Shown here: in pieces, positions 34,877 to 42,320 of the stretch | Layout of the letters: each line of letters opens with the position of its first letter | Position numbering within the stretch: the first letter of the stretch is position 1 | From: CAZDBA01 sp965224765 | Lineage (GTDB): Bacteria; Planctomycetota; Planctomycetia; Pirellulales; Pirellulaceae | Length of the DNA: 64,000 nucleotides | NCBI GenBank assembly: GCA_965224765.1 | Contig: CBDDAC010000020.1 | Coordinates: forward strand, 1-64,000 | Reading direction: 5' to 3' | Notes under the pieces: model-generated | What the model was told of the DNA's origin: nothing | The model's input: only the letters and a program-made list of their open reading frames with translations | Database searches by the model: none | Made by a program: the position numbers and the translations under genes

Positions 34877-35186
34877 TCGGTGCCGTTGAAGGTCCCTATC
34901 TTGCGATACACCGAAGCGGAGGGGGGCCATCGGTCATTAAACCAATTGGCCGGTCGGAGTTGCCCTTCTTCTATTGCCAGCAAAACACTGCTTTCGAACC
35001 CGAGGCATGAGCAAGGAACCCGATGAACGGGCGTGTTTTGTATTTGAATTGTGAGAAAAACGCACGAACGCAGGCCGAATCGTGTTCCAAACCCTCAATT
35101 CGACTTGCCAATCCACAGAAACCGACAAAGATTGAGGCTCCCGAGAAGGGCCCCAAGGCAATCTACCCAGTAAAAAATCAAATACT
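34877..35186. other. Gene-free interval before mrp
   Basis: 310 bases with no supported gene. A partial copy of the dispersed GAGGCTCCCG repeat lies at 35131-35147. No clear promoter chosen. Confidence 0.5.
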
Positions 35187-36263
35187 ATGAGTTCGTTAAC
35201 GATTGAAACCGTTCAATCCGCTTTGGCCGAAATTAGAGACCCCGAGTCGGGCCGGCCCATTACGCAATCCAAGCAAGTCCATGACCTCGCAGTTGAGGGC
35301 AAAAACATCAACGCCAGCATCGGGCTCACCAGTTTCGCCGCGCCGATCAAAGCCGACTTTGAAAAGTCAATTCGAGACCTTCTCGGAAAAAAATTCCCCG
35401 AAGCGGAACTCAATCTCAAAATCACCGAACACGATCGAGCCCCTCTGCCTCTTGGCCAAGTTGGCTTGACTGCCAAAGCAGTCATTGCGGTGGGCAGTGG
35501 AAAAGGTGGCGTTGGCAAAAGTACAGTATCAACCAGCCTGGCACTTGGCCTGAAACGCGCAGGTTGCAAAGTCGGCCTAATGGATGCTGACGTCTACGGC
35601 CCCAGTATTCCACAATTGACCGGCGTTCGCGGTGGTGTCACCAAAGAAGGTGAAAAAATCAAACCCAATGAATTCGAAGGCATGCCCATTATGTCGATCG
35701 GATTCATGGTCCCCGCCGACAAGGCAATCATTTGGCGTGGCCCCATGCTCCACTCTGCAGTCACAACATTTGTCCGCGATACTGAATGGGGCAATCTCGA
35801 TTACTTGATTATTGATATGCCCCCAGGCACCGGTGACGTTGCACTATCGCTTTCTCAGTTACTTCCGATTACCGGATCGGTCGTTGTCTGTACGCCTCAG
35901 GAGGTAGCCCTGATCGACGCTGTGAAAGCCGTTGGCATGTTCCGCGAAGTCAAAATCCCCGTCGTTGGGATGGTCGAGAACATGAGCACCTTTGTTTGTC
36001 CGGACACGGGAAAATCCTACGACATCTTTGGCAAAGGTGGCGCGAAACAGTACGCAGAGGAAGCCAAGATCCCTTTCCTCGGCGAAATTCCAATCAATAT
36101 CGGTGTACGTGAACGAGGTGATTCTGGCGAGACGGACGGCAACTTTGACGATCCTACGATCGCTCCTTACCTGGAGAACCTTGCCCATCAGTTGGTCATG
36201 ACGCTTGCGAAAAAAGCGGCTGCCGCTCCACAACAACAAGCACAGTTGCCCGTTCTGGGTTAG
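35187..36263 (+). CDS. mrp: Mrp/ApbC-family iron-sulfur cluster carrier P-loop ATPase
   Basis: Cytosolic MinD-like ATPase thought to carry Fe-S clusters to apoproteins. 358 residues: an N-terminal MIP18/DUF59 domain (residues 5-85, LAEIRDPESGRPITQ), then the deviant Walker A AVGSGKGGVGKSTVS, the switch MDADVYGPSIPQLTG, and DYLIIDMPPGTGDVALS. The C-terminal cluster-binding CxxC reads TFVCPDTGKSYDIFG, with Thr in place of the second Cys; variants of this kind occur in the family. A short Gln/Ala tail follows. Confidence 0.92.
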   Translation: MSSLTIETVQSALAEIRDPESGRPITQSKQVHDLAVEGKNINASIGLTSFAAPIKADFEKSIRDLLGKKFPEAELNLKITEHDRAPLPLGQVGLTAKAVIAVGSGKGGVGKSTVSTSLALGLKRAGCKVGLMDADVYGPSIPQLTGVRGGVTKEGEKIKPNEFEGMPIMSIGFMVPADKAIIWRGPMLHSAVTTFVRDTEWGNLDYLIIDMPPGTGDVALSLSQLLPITGSVVVCTPQEVALIDAVKAVGMFREVKIPVVGMVENMSTFVCPDTGKSYDIFGKGGAKQYAEEAKIPFLGEIPINIGVRERGDSGETDGNFDDPTIAPYLENLAHQLVMTLAKKAAAAPQQQAQLPVLG

Positions 36264-36430
36264 CGGATTTCCAGCTGGACTGGCAATTGGTCAAACGCCA
36301 TTGATACTCTGAAAACTCACGATCAGTCGAAACAACCAGCGACAAATGACTCATTGTTTGATGGGCGGTCGCCGTGAAGGTGTGATTTTTCGATTCGTGC
36401 ACGAATCGATTGGCGAGAGCATCAGGCTTC

Positions 36431-36590
36431 ATGGAAACCCGACGCGTCAGCGAGGACGATGCTCCCGAGGGTTCACGTCTCTGGGAAGTTGCCAATGGAA
36501 TCCCGACGTGGATCGAGGACCATGCACCCGAGGGTTCACGTCTCTGGGAGGTTGCCAATGGAATCCCGACGTGTGATCGAGATGCTACCT
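36431..36590 (+). repeat. 64-bp direct repeat, GGAAACCCGAC-derived, 2.5 tandem copies
   Basis: Units begin ATGGAA-CCCGACG at 36431, 36495 and 36558 and share CCCGAGGGTTCACGTCTCTG followed by GGRGTTGCCA. A fourth copy is at 36905-36960. The first part of each unit (GAAACCCGACGCGT-AGCGAGGACG) is the left arm of the palindromic family at 27715 and 39019. Confidence 0.85.
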
Positions 36591-36649
36591 GCACCGGCCT
36601 TTGCGTTTCGAAATGCCTCCCAACATGCATTTCTATTTACACGCGATAA

Positions 36650-36725
36650 AGTCACCACCTCACTTGGATAAAAAAAGTCACGCTCCCGCCGGAAGGGTCG
36701 GACGCATCGCGCCCGGGGAGGTGAC
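36650..36725. repeat. Inverted repeat, AAGTCACC...GGAGGTGAC
   Basis: GTCACCACCTC at the left and GGGGAGGTGAC at the right pair over 8-9 bases; a second AAAGTCAC occurs inside. Related to the element at 16711. Confidence 0.5.
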
Positions 36726-36822
36726 GCACCGGGTCTCAATTTCAAGGCAGCAGGAGAGAACCGCTCGGCTGGAGAACAGATGCCATCGCTCCGCAATAAA
36801 GGTTTTGGTTGGGAACGCTTTA

Positions 36823-36871
36823 CCCCAGACTCAAAGTCTGGGGCTAAGGAAAATAGCCGCTCTGCGGCATC
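36823..36871 (+). repeat. Two-hairpin dispersed element, copy C
   Basis: Hairpin 1 CCCCAGACT/AGTCTGGGG (36823-36843), spacer CTAAGGAAAATA, hairpin 2 GCCGC-TCT-GCGGC. Confidence 0.8.
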
Positions 36872-36904
36872 CCCAAGTGAGGCTCACGTTTTCGAGAGGT
36901 TGCA

Positions 36905-36960
36905 ATGGAAACCCGACGCGTCAGCGAGGACGATGCTCCCGAGGGTTCGCGTCTCTGGAT
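36905..36960 (+). repeat. Fourth copy of the 64-bp GGAAACCCGAC-derived repeat
   Basis: Begins ATGGAAACCCGACGCGTCAG and runs to GGTTCGCGTCTCTGG; identical to the first unit at 36431 except for one base over its 55 bases. Confidence 0.85.
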
Positions 36961-37223
36961 CAACCCACTAATGGTGATGTACTGGGGGTTCCATGTTACT
37001 GCCTGCACCTGGACGTGATTCAACACGCGAACTCGTTCAACGAGCTTTCCCTTCGAATCGAAGAATTTCGCCACGGGCTGGGAAAAACCCGAGGCTGGGA
37101 CGAAATCCCTGCATAGCCTGCCGCCAATAAAATAGGACCATGAGCAAATGCCCACGGTCCTTTCTTGTTGTTTCATAGCTACAAAACTAAGTAGTCATCA
37201 ACGTTGAGTAATTAACCGGTTAA

Positions 37224-37466
37224 CTACTTCTTCTTTTTGACTTTTTTCTTAGCGGTTTTCTTTTTGGCAACTTTCTTCTTAGTTGCTTTTTTCTTAGTAG
37301 CTTTTTTCTTGGTGGCTTTTTTCTTAGTAGCCTTCTTCTTGGCTACTTTCTTCTTAGCAGCCTTTTTCTTAGTAGCTTTTTTCTTGGCTACTTTCTTCTT
37401 AGCAGCCTTTTTAGCTACTTTTTTCTTCGCTGCTTTTTTCTTAGCAGCTTTCTTCTTCTTGGCCAC
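37224..37466 (-). CDS. Lysine/alanine-repeat basic protein, histone H1-like
   Basis: 80 residues, almost entirely repeats of (A/V/T)-K-K-K units such as AAKKKVAKKATKKK. The frame opens at 37505, but GTG 37466 is preferred: a GGAGG lies 7 bases upstream and the protein then begins MAKKKKAAKKK. Extreme basic tails of this type occur in bacterial histone H1-like (HC1/HC2, AlgP-like) nucleoid proteins, so DNA binding and compaction are inferred. No globular domain. Unit number may vary through slippage. About 1.8 kb of non-coding DNA lies upstream. Confidence 0.75.
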   Translation of the reverse strand: MAKKKKAAKKKAAKKKVAKKAAKKKVAKKKATKKKAAKKKVAKKKATKKKATKKKATKKKATKKKVAKKKTAKKKVKKKK

Positions 37467-38788
37467 AGTACGTCCTCCGTAAATGAGCCTATGCAAGATG
37501 AACACGTCGGCATCCGTTTGCCAACAGCCATCCCACTATCGAGAAAACCAAAGTTAAATCCAAATTCGTTTGGTCACCCTCATTAGCTGATGACTAATCC
37601 CTTCGTCGAAACGTCGAACTTTCATTCAGTGTTTCAAAACCAGCAACGCTAAGTGGATTTCCTTGGTCGTAGTTTTAGAAAAGCTTGGAATTTTTTCAAC
37701 ATTTATTTTGCCAAAAAGTTTGATTTTGTTTACTCGCGACGCTCCAAATTTTGAAAAACAGATTCAAGTTTTGAATTGCGAACGTTTCAATTCCACCAAG
37801 AACACTTTTTGAGCTCCATTTTTCAACTGCAACAACAAGCTAAATATTTCGGCGGACTTTTAACGCACCCCCAAACCAACATGCAGCGCAAAAAATAGAT
37901 TGAATGCCTCAACCTAAACCCCTTTACGGGGGGCTGGGCGTTTCCTTAATGACGCTTTGGGCACTTCGACGACAAAAACAATCTTCAAAAACCCCTATAA
38001 ACAAAGAGTTTGCGAAAACACGCCCACTACAATCGCGAATTGTGTCACTTGAAAAAAATACAACCGCCAAATTCGAATTGAACATCGATCTAAAACCAAA
38101 TTCGACGATGAACATATCGCGTCTCAACGGTTTTCAATAAAAAAAGTGACAACCCAACTCGACGATTATTCTAAATTTGATCGCGAATCACATAGATCCA
38201 TTCAACAAACGAGTCGTCGCGTATCGCTTTACTATCCCAATATTTCTCAGGCAAAAAAAAAATGCTTTTCTTAGAAAAAAAACGCGTTTACGACGCCAGT
38301 CGACCCAAGTTTTGGCTTTTTGAAGATCGCGCAAACACATCACGCACTTTTCATGCAACTCAACAAAACCAAATATCGTAAATTGATTGACGTCAAAACA
38401 CCGCCAACTTGGAAGCGAATTCCATCACTTCATGAATGGGCGAAGCAACAATAAGTGCGGCGAGAATTCAAGTTCCTGGTGCCCCAAGTGACACGAGACA
38501 ACTCTCAGCAGCGATTGCCTCGTAGGCAACGCGAAATGCCATTAACACAACGCTGGACGATGTTCCGTTGCCGTGGAATCATCAACCGCTCCTTGGTTGG
38601 TCCCTCGGAAAACATTGGCTACTTGCGTCTTGAGCAACAGGAGCGAGTTTCAATTCAATGCAACGACGAGCTCGCCGTTTTTCATTTTGAAATCGGCGAG
38701 TGGGCGAGTTCAGATTCAGGCTGTACTTCGCTCACACGTCGAGGCTGTGACTTTTTCATCGCGTACGAATGAACTCGCGTAAGCTTTT

Positions 38789-38826
38789 GGAAACCCGACG
38801 CGTGAGCGAGGACGTGTCGGGTTTCC
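38789..38826. repeat. Short palindromic element, GGAAACCCGAC family
   Basis: GGAAACCCGAC and GTCGGGTTTCC form a perfect 11-bp stem around a 16-base loop (GCGTGAGCGAGGACGT). It looks like the 39019 copy with the middle lost. Confidence 0.85.
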
Positions 38827-38860
38827 ATTTAGCTCTTCGAAGAACGTGACTTCGCAAATG

Positions 38861-38911
38861 CATTTGTCGCAGTGCGACTATTTCTATTAGCCCCAGACTT
38901 TCAGTCTGGGG
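38861..38911 (-). repeat. Two-hairpin dispersed element, copy D (inverted)
   Basis: On the minus strand: hairpin 1 CCCCAGACT/AGTCTGGGG, spacer CTAATAGAAATA, hairpin 2 GTCGC-ACT-GCGAC, then AAATG. The second stem uses T-A where copies B and C use C-G. Confidence 0.8.
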
Positions 38912-39018
38912 TCACTCCCCAAACCAATAACGAAGTCGCGGATGCGACGGCATCTGTAGAATACGCTTTGCGATTCTAAGCATTCGTCCTTACCAATCCA
39001 CATGGTTTCAGGCTGTAC

Positions 39019-39080
39019 GGAAACCCGACGCGTGAGCGAGGACGTGTCGGGTTCGTCCTCGCTCACGCGTCGGGTTTCCA
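39019..39080. repeat. 62-bp perfect palindromic element, GGAAACCCGAC family
   Basis: Two perfectly paired 26-base arms (left begins GGAAACCCGACGCGTGAGCG, right is its complement) around the loop TGTCGGGTT. The loop is complementary to an internal stretch of the arm, so alternative foldings exist. Confidence 0.9.
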
Positions 39081-39283
39081 TTGCCTCTTCAAAGTACACT
39101 CGCCGCAGAGAGATTGTGAATTTTTGTGGCGAGAGAAACTCAAGACATGGAAATTGGGACGACTCAAGTCACCTTTCCTCCGTGCCCGAAGGGAGAGTGG
39201 CTTAGGTTCCACACGCTACACGCAGGCGTGGCTTTTCTAACGCCTAGCAAACGCTTTCGTTGTTGGCAAATCGATCGATTGCG

Positions 39284-40060
39284 TTACCAACCGCCACCGG
39301 TGCGGCCGCCCTGCTGCAACATCATGTAGTTTGAATAGGCCATGAATCCAAAGAAGACCATCATGAACATGCTTCCACTTTGCCAGCCAAGCATCGCAAT
39401 CAATCCCGCCATAACGATGGAGAGAATCAAACTATTTTTCAAACCGCTATGAGGATCCGCTTGCATGAATACTTCTCGAGCAACCTGCCCACCATCCAAT
39501 GGATAAATGGGAATGAGATTCAAACATCCCCAAACGAAATTTGCGAAAAACACGAAGCGGAACACATTGAAAATTGCGGTGTTTCCTCCGAGTACCGTGC
39601 CCGACAAATCGGCATAAACCATTGGCAGAAACCCCATGGGGCTGTAAACAACATTCCCACCGACAAGGTAGGCGATTCCAATGAACAATCCTCCTAGGGC
39701 GAAGTTGGCGAATGGACCTGCAAGCGAAACAATAATCTGCCCATTGGAGTCCATAGCTCTCCTGCGCCCAAAACTTGGCCCTCCAGGAACTGCGACTCCC
39801 CCCATCCAATACAAAACGATGTGCGATGAGATTCCGTAATACTTGAAAGCCAGAGAATGCCCAAGTTCATGAATTAAGATCGAAACAAAGAATACTACGG
39901 TCGCGATCAGTAACGTGACTCCGGGGTTTGCTTCATTTCCAAGTCCGCTACCACAGATGATCAATGGCATGATGAAAAACGCAGGATGAACCCGAATGGG
40001 AAACCCCAACAGAGAAAAGTTGATGTCGTAGCCTGTTCGCCCTGGTTCACCCAATAACAC
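39284..40060 (-). CDS. Site-2 protease-like M50 membrane metalloprotease
   Basis: 258 residues, about six transmembrane helices. The zinc motif is FVSILIHELGHSLAFKYYG (HExxH) and the second metal-binding motif is NLIPIYPLDGGQVAR with the Asp ligand. This is a compact M50 protein without PDZ or CBS domains, like the Rip3/SpoIVFB-size group. Substrate unknown; such proteases usually act in regulated intramembrane proteolysis. The C-terminus ends in GGRTGGGW. No neighbours suggest a pathway. Confidence 0.85.
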   Translation of the reverse strand: MLLGEPGRTGYDINFSLLGFPIRVHPAFFIMPLIICGSGLGNEANPGVTLLIATVVFFVSILIHELGHSLAFKYYGISSHIVLYWMGGVAVPGGPSFGRRRAMDSNGQIIVSLAGPFANFALGGLFIGIAYLVGGNVVYSPMGFLPMVYADLSGTVLGGNTAIFNVFRFVFFANFVWGCLNLIPIYPLDGGQVAREVFMQADPHSGLKNSLILSIVMAGLIAMLGWQSGSMFMMVFFGFMAYSNYMMLQQGGRTGGGW

Positions 40061-40233
40061 GGTAGTTTCCTTTTCTCAAGTTCATTCGCTGGCAAGTATT
40101 CGTCAATCAACTTTTGGTCTTTGCGGAATTCTAGCGGCAACCGCCGGAATCGTGCAGACCACGCGTGAAAATGAAAGTGAATTCACCATTCAACCCACTA
40201 TTCTATTGTTTGGCGAAATGCAGCCAAACACGA

Positions 40234-40331
40234 ACTAGTACCTAGGCCCGTCTTCGATTGGCGGGCTGAGAACATCAGATACACCGGTTTTCTTAGCCTT
40301 GTTACCCGTCAATTCAAACCGGTCCGGGTAC
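40234..40331 (+). repeat. MITE-like ~100-bp element, copy 1
   Basis: Nearly identical over about 97 bases to 54588-54690, starting ACTAGTACCTAGGCCCGTCT and passing TTCGATTGGCGGG and GGTTTTCTTAGCCTTG. In this copy the right end has decayed (GGGTACTTGC), while the other copy ends GGTACTAGT, the complement of the left end. Confidence 0.85.
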
Positions 40332-40367
40332 TTGCCCTATGTTCCACGTTTGAGAGGAACAAGAATT

Positions 40368-40393
40368 GTTTCGGCAGGAGCCTCAACCTCCCG
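40368..40393 (-). repeat. Dispersed GGGAGGTYRAGGCTCCYGCCGARAC repeat, inverted copy 4
   Basis: Plus strand GTTTCGGCAGGAGCCTCAAC followed by CTCCCG; it is the complement of the other copies with a single C/T difference. It lies 29 bases past the lpxB stop. Confidence 0.8.
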
Positions 40394-40421
40394 TAAAAGG
40401 CAAAAACCTCGACGACGGGTG

Positions 40422-41780
40422 CTAGGCAGCTACACGCTGGGCTTTTTTGATCGCCAAACGATCAGCGATAAAATCTGCAGCTCGGCGTGAAGCACCCGGG
40501 ATCGCAAATTCCCTTGCCAAATCATCAAGTTCCTGAATCGTCGATTGCCTCAGGGATTCATCGGTGATCCAGTCGACAACCCTCTTGGCAACATTAGCTG
40601 TTCGATCGCCTGAGAACAAATACTCTGGCATAGGAACGCTTTCAGCGTCTGCCGAGTCCGGGTTATACGTCGAAAACCAGTCTCGAGTAAGCTTGGTCGC
40701 TCGCAGAAGATTTACCAAAGTAATGTAACGACTACGAATCAGAACCTTTTCCAAAAGACGAGTGATGCGGCCGATTTTGTAGACGATCACAGTCGGCAAG
40801 CGGTGGTACATCAATTCCAGTGACACGCTTCCGCTACAGGCAACACAAACATCCGCCGACTTCATCAGCTCGCCAGTTCGATTAACATACAACTCACAAT
40901 TGATCTTTTGTTCATTGATCACTGATTTGGCCGCGTCACACTGCTGCTGGTTGAAAAAACCAATCGCAACTCGTAATCCAGGAACGTGTCTCTGAGCAAC
41001 TTGAGCAGATTTCAGCATACCGCCCAAGTTGTCACGGACTTCACGATTTCTAGAGCCAGGCAGCAACAACAGCACTTGGGATTGTCCCTGAACACTTAAG
41101 GATTTGGAGCCTCGTTCAACCTGGTCAAATTTTGCAGTCAAGCAACCCATGCCTGGCGAACGGGAATGGGCAAGACTCCCGCTAGCGGTTGGTTCACTGG
41201 GGACATTCTCGCACTGTTCTTGGGAATCACTTTGAGATCGAAACGCACGCATGAACAATGGATCGTGTTTCTGGGACTCCAATTGATCAAAGAACGGATG
41301 CCCAACATAAGTCGCTGTACAACCTCGATCTTCAAACCACTTCTTCTCGAATGGTAATTTGCACAAAATGTGATCGACGCGTTTTCGGATTTTCCGAACG
41401 CGCCAGGGAGCCCAGGCCCATACCTGAGGGACTCCGTAATAGAAAACCGGGATGCCCAGCTTTTTTGCTCGCTTGGCGATGTGCCAGTTGAACCCTGGAT
41501 AGTCGATAAGAACCACCGCATCGACTTGATGTTCTTTGAAATACTCTTCGGCCTGGTCGACCAGAGAGAAAAAGAATCGAAGCTTTTTGAGAATCGTGAA
41601 TAGCAACATGACCGCGTGTTGCGTCAAATCGTAGTGTTGATCGAGACCGGCCTCCTTCATCTTGGGGCCACCGAATCCAACACACTCTACTGGTTGGCCC
41701 AAAGATTTCAGCTGACGAATCAAGTTGCTTCCGTGCAAGTCGCCGCTGGGTTCTCCGACCGAGAAAAATATACGTTTCAT
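40422..41780 (-). CDS. lpxB: Lipid-A-disaccharide synthase, with internal insertion
   Basis: GT19 glycosyltransferase that condenses UDP-2,3-diacylglucosamine with lipid X in lipid A synthesis at the inner membrane. About 452 residues from ATG 41780 (the frame also opens at 41792), against roughly 380 usually. FFSVGEPSGDLHGSNLI, FVGHPFFDQL-like YVGHPFFDQL, LLLPGSRNREV and CSGSVSLELMYHRLPTVIVYK are conserved. The extra length lies between DPLFMRAF and LLLLPGSR, with a Ser/Gly-rich segment including TASGSLAHSRSPGMG encoded by repeat-like DNA (41161-41188). Presence of lpxB implies lipid A synthesis. Confidence 0.92.
   Translation of the reverse strand: MKRIFFSVGEPSGDLHGSNLIRQLKSLGQPVECVGFGGPKMKEAGLDQHYDLTQHAVMLLFTILKKLRFFFSLVDQAEEYFKEHQVDAVVLIDYPGFNWHIAKRAKKLGIPVFYYGVPQVWAWAPWRVRKIRKRVDHILCKLPFEKKWFEDRGCTATYVGHPFFDQLESQKHDPLFMRAFRSQSDSQEQCENVPSEPTASGSLAHSRSPGMGCLTAKFDQVERGSKSLSVQGQSQVLLLLPGSRNREVRDNLGGMLKSAQVAQRHVPGLRVAIGFFNQQQCDAAKSVINEQKINCELYVNRTGELMKSADVCVACSGSVSLELMYHRLPTVIVYKIGRITRLLEKVLIRSRYITLVNLLRATKLTRDWFSTYNPDSADAESVPMPEYLFSGDRTANVAKRVVDWITDESLRQSTIQELDDLAREFAIPGASRRAADFIADRLAIKKAQRVAA
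41161..41188. repeat. Repeat-like hairpin inside lpxB
   Basis: CGGGAATGGGCAAGACTCCC followed by GCTAGCGG; CGGGA and TCCCG pair. A related intergenic stretch GGGGAAACTCCCGCTATTCC occurs at 54553. Read in frame within the lpxB insertion. Confidence 0.4.
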
Positions 41781-42025
41781 CGTTCCATCCATGAACTTTC
41801 TGAGCCGCTAATATCGCTGATATTGAAGGGATCTCCAAGATCAATCAGTGGCCCTTGAAATGGCGGACAACGAATTCTCGCAAGCACATCGGTCGCCGAG
41901 CTCAATCTGCCAGCAATGAATCCTGGAACGAATTCCCTGTTAACGTCTTGGGAATTCAACATTTCCTTGTGATTCCATGGAGAGGAAGACACTGCGCATC
42001 GGCAACTTTCACGGAAGCCAAGCAA
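41777..42025 (-). CDS. Possible small protein coupled to lpxB
   Basis: 82 codons whose stop overlaps the lpxB start (ATGA), which is the main reason to consider it. The product has no membrane segment or recognised domain (ends LARIRCPPFQGPLIDLGDPF and on). An internal ATG (MLNSQDVNREF) is an alternative start. Possibly spurious. Confidence 0.3.
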   Translation of the reverse strand: MLGFRESCRCAVSSSPWNHKEMLNSQDVNREFVPGFIAGRLSSATDVLARIRCPPFQGPLIDLGDPFNISDISGSESSWMER

Positions 42026-42236
42026 ACACCGGATTCACTCCGGCAACGAAAACTCCGACGGAAATGAGGGCGGTTCCAAAGATCGAGCCGACCCACCACC
42101 ACCCATTGATTCCGCAAGCGATGAGGATCGCAGGCACATTAGCGACCAAGGCGGCGATTGGTTTTTCAAAAAATGGCGACTGACAGGATGTATCACGAAT
42201 CCCCAATCTGCGTGATGAACCAGTTACCCGCAACAT
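42009..42236 (-). CDS. Possible small membrane protein
   Basis: 75 codons with one or two hydrophobic helices (IAALVANVPAILIACGINGW and WVGSIFGTALISVGVFVAG). It overlaps the next small frame by 17 bases and would head a unit ending with lpxB. No family recognised and no strong ribosome-binding site. Confidence 0.35.
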   Translation of the reverse strand: MLRVTGSSRRLGIRDTSCQSPFFEKPIAALVANVPAILIACGINGWWWVGSIFGTALISVGVFVAGVNPVFAWLP

Positions 42237-42320
42237 AATGGTTCAGTTGATCCACAACAAATCATGTACATTGGCTGCAACAAAGAACATAATGCTGATT
42301 TCCCGGAAAGCGAAATCTAA

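Larger units (their letters stand above)
36264..37223. other. 960-bp gene-free repeat mosaic
   Basis: No supported gene. It is built of repeat copies: a 64-bp direct repeat (36431-36590, and 36905-36960), a GTCACC-type inverted repeat (36650-36725), and the two-hairpin element (36823-36871). Open frames crossing it encode recurring METRRVSED-like strings, which come from the repeat rather than from protein selection. Confidence 0.65.
37467..39283. other. 1.8-kb gene-free AT-rich and repeat region
   Basis: No supported gene. 37500-38450 is notably AT-rich with A and T runs; 38780-39080 holds three palindromic repeats (38789, 38861, 39019); the rest is unremarkable. The few frames of 60-100 codons lack ribosome-binding sites and family features. 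It is the largest non-coding block of the window. Confidence 0.6.
40061..40421. other. Gene-free interval between the M50 protease and lpxB
   Basis: About 360 bases without a gene. It contains a MITE-like element (40234-40331) and an inverted copy of the GGGAGGTTGAGG repeat (40368-40393). Confidence 0.6.

Noticed and set aside
36601..37116. 171-codon frame in the repeat mosaic
   Set aside because: Built from copies of three dispersed DNA repeats; no conserved protein feature.
37904..38140. 78-codon frame in the AT-rich block
   Set aside because: No signal, domain or ribosome-binding site; sequence composition follows the AT-rich block.
39002..39205. Open frames over the palindromic repeat
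   Set aside because: The translated METRRVSED-type peptides follow directly from the palindrome and recur at other copies in different contexts.
36264..39283. CRISPR array or replication origin
   Set aside because: Repeats are not regularly spaced with unique spacers of equal length, and no cluster of DnaA boxes or nearby dnaA/parAB genes is present.
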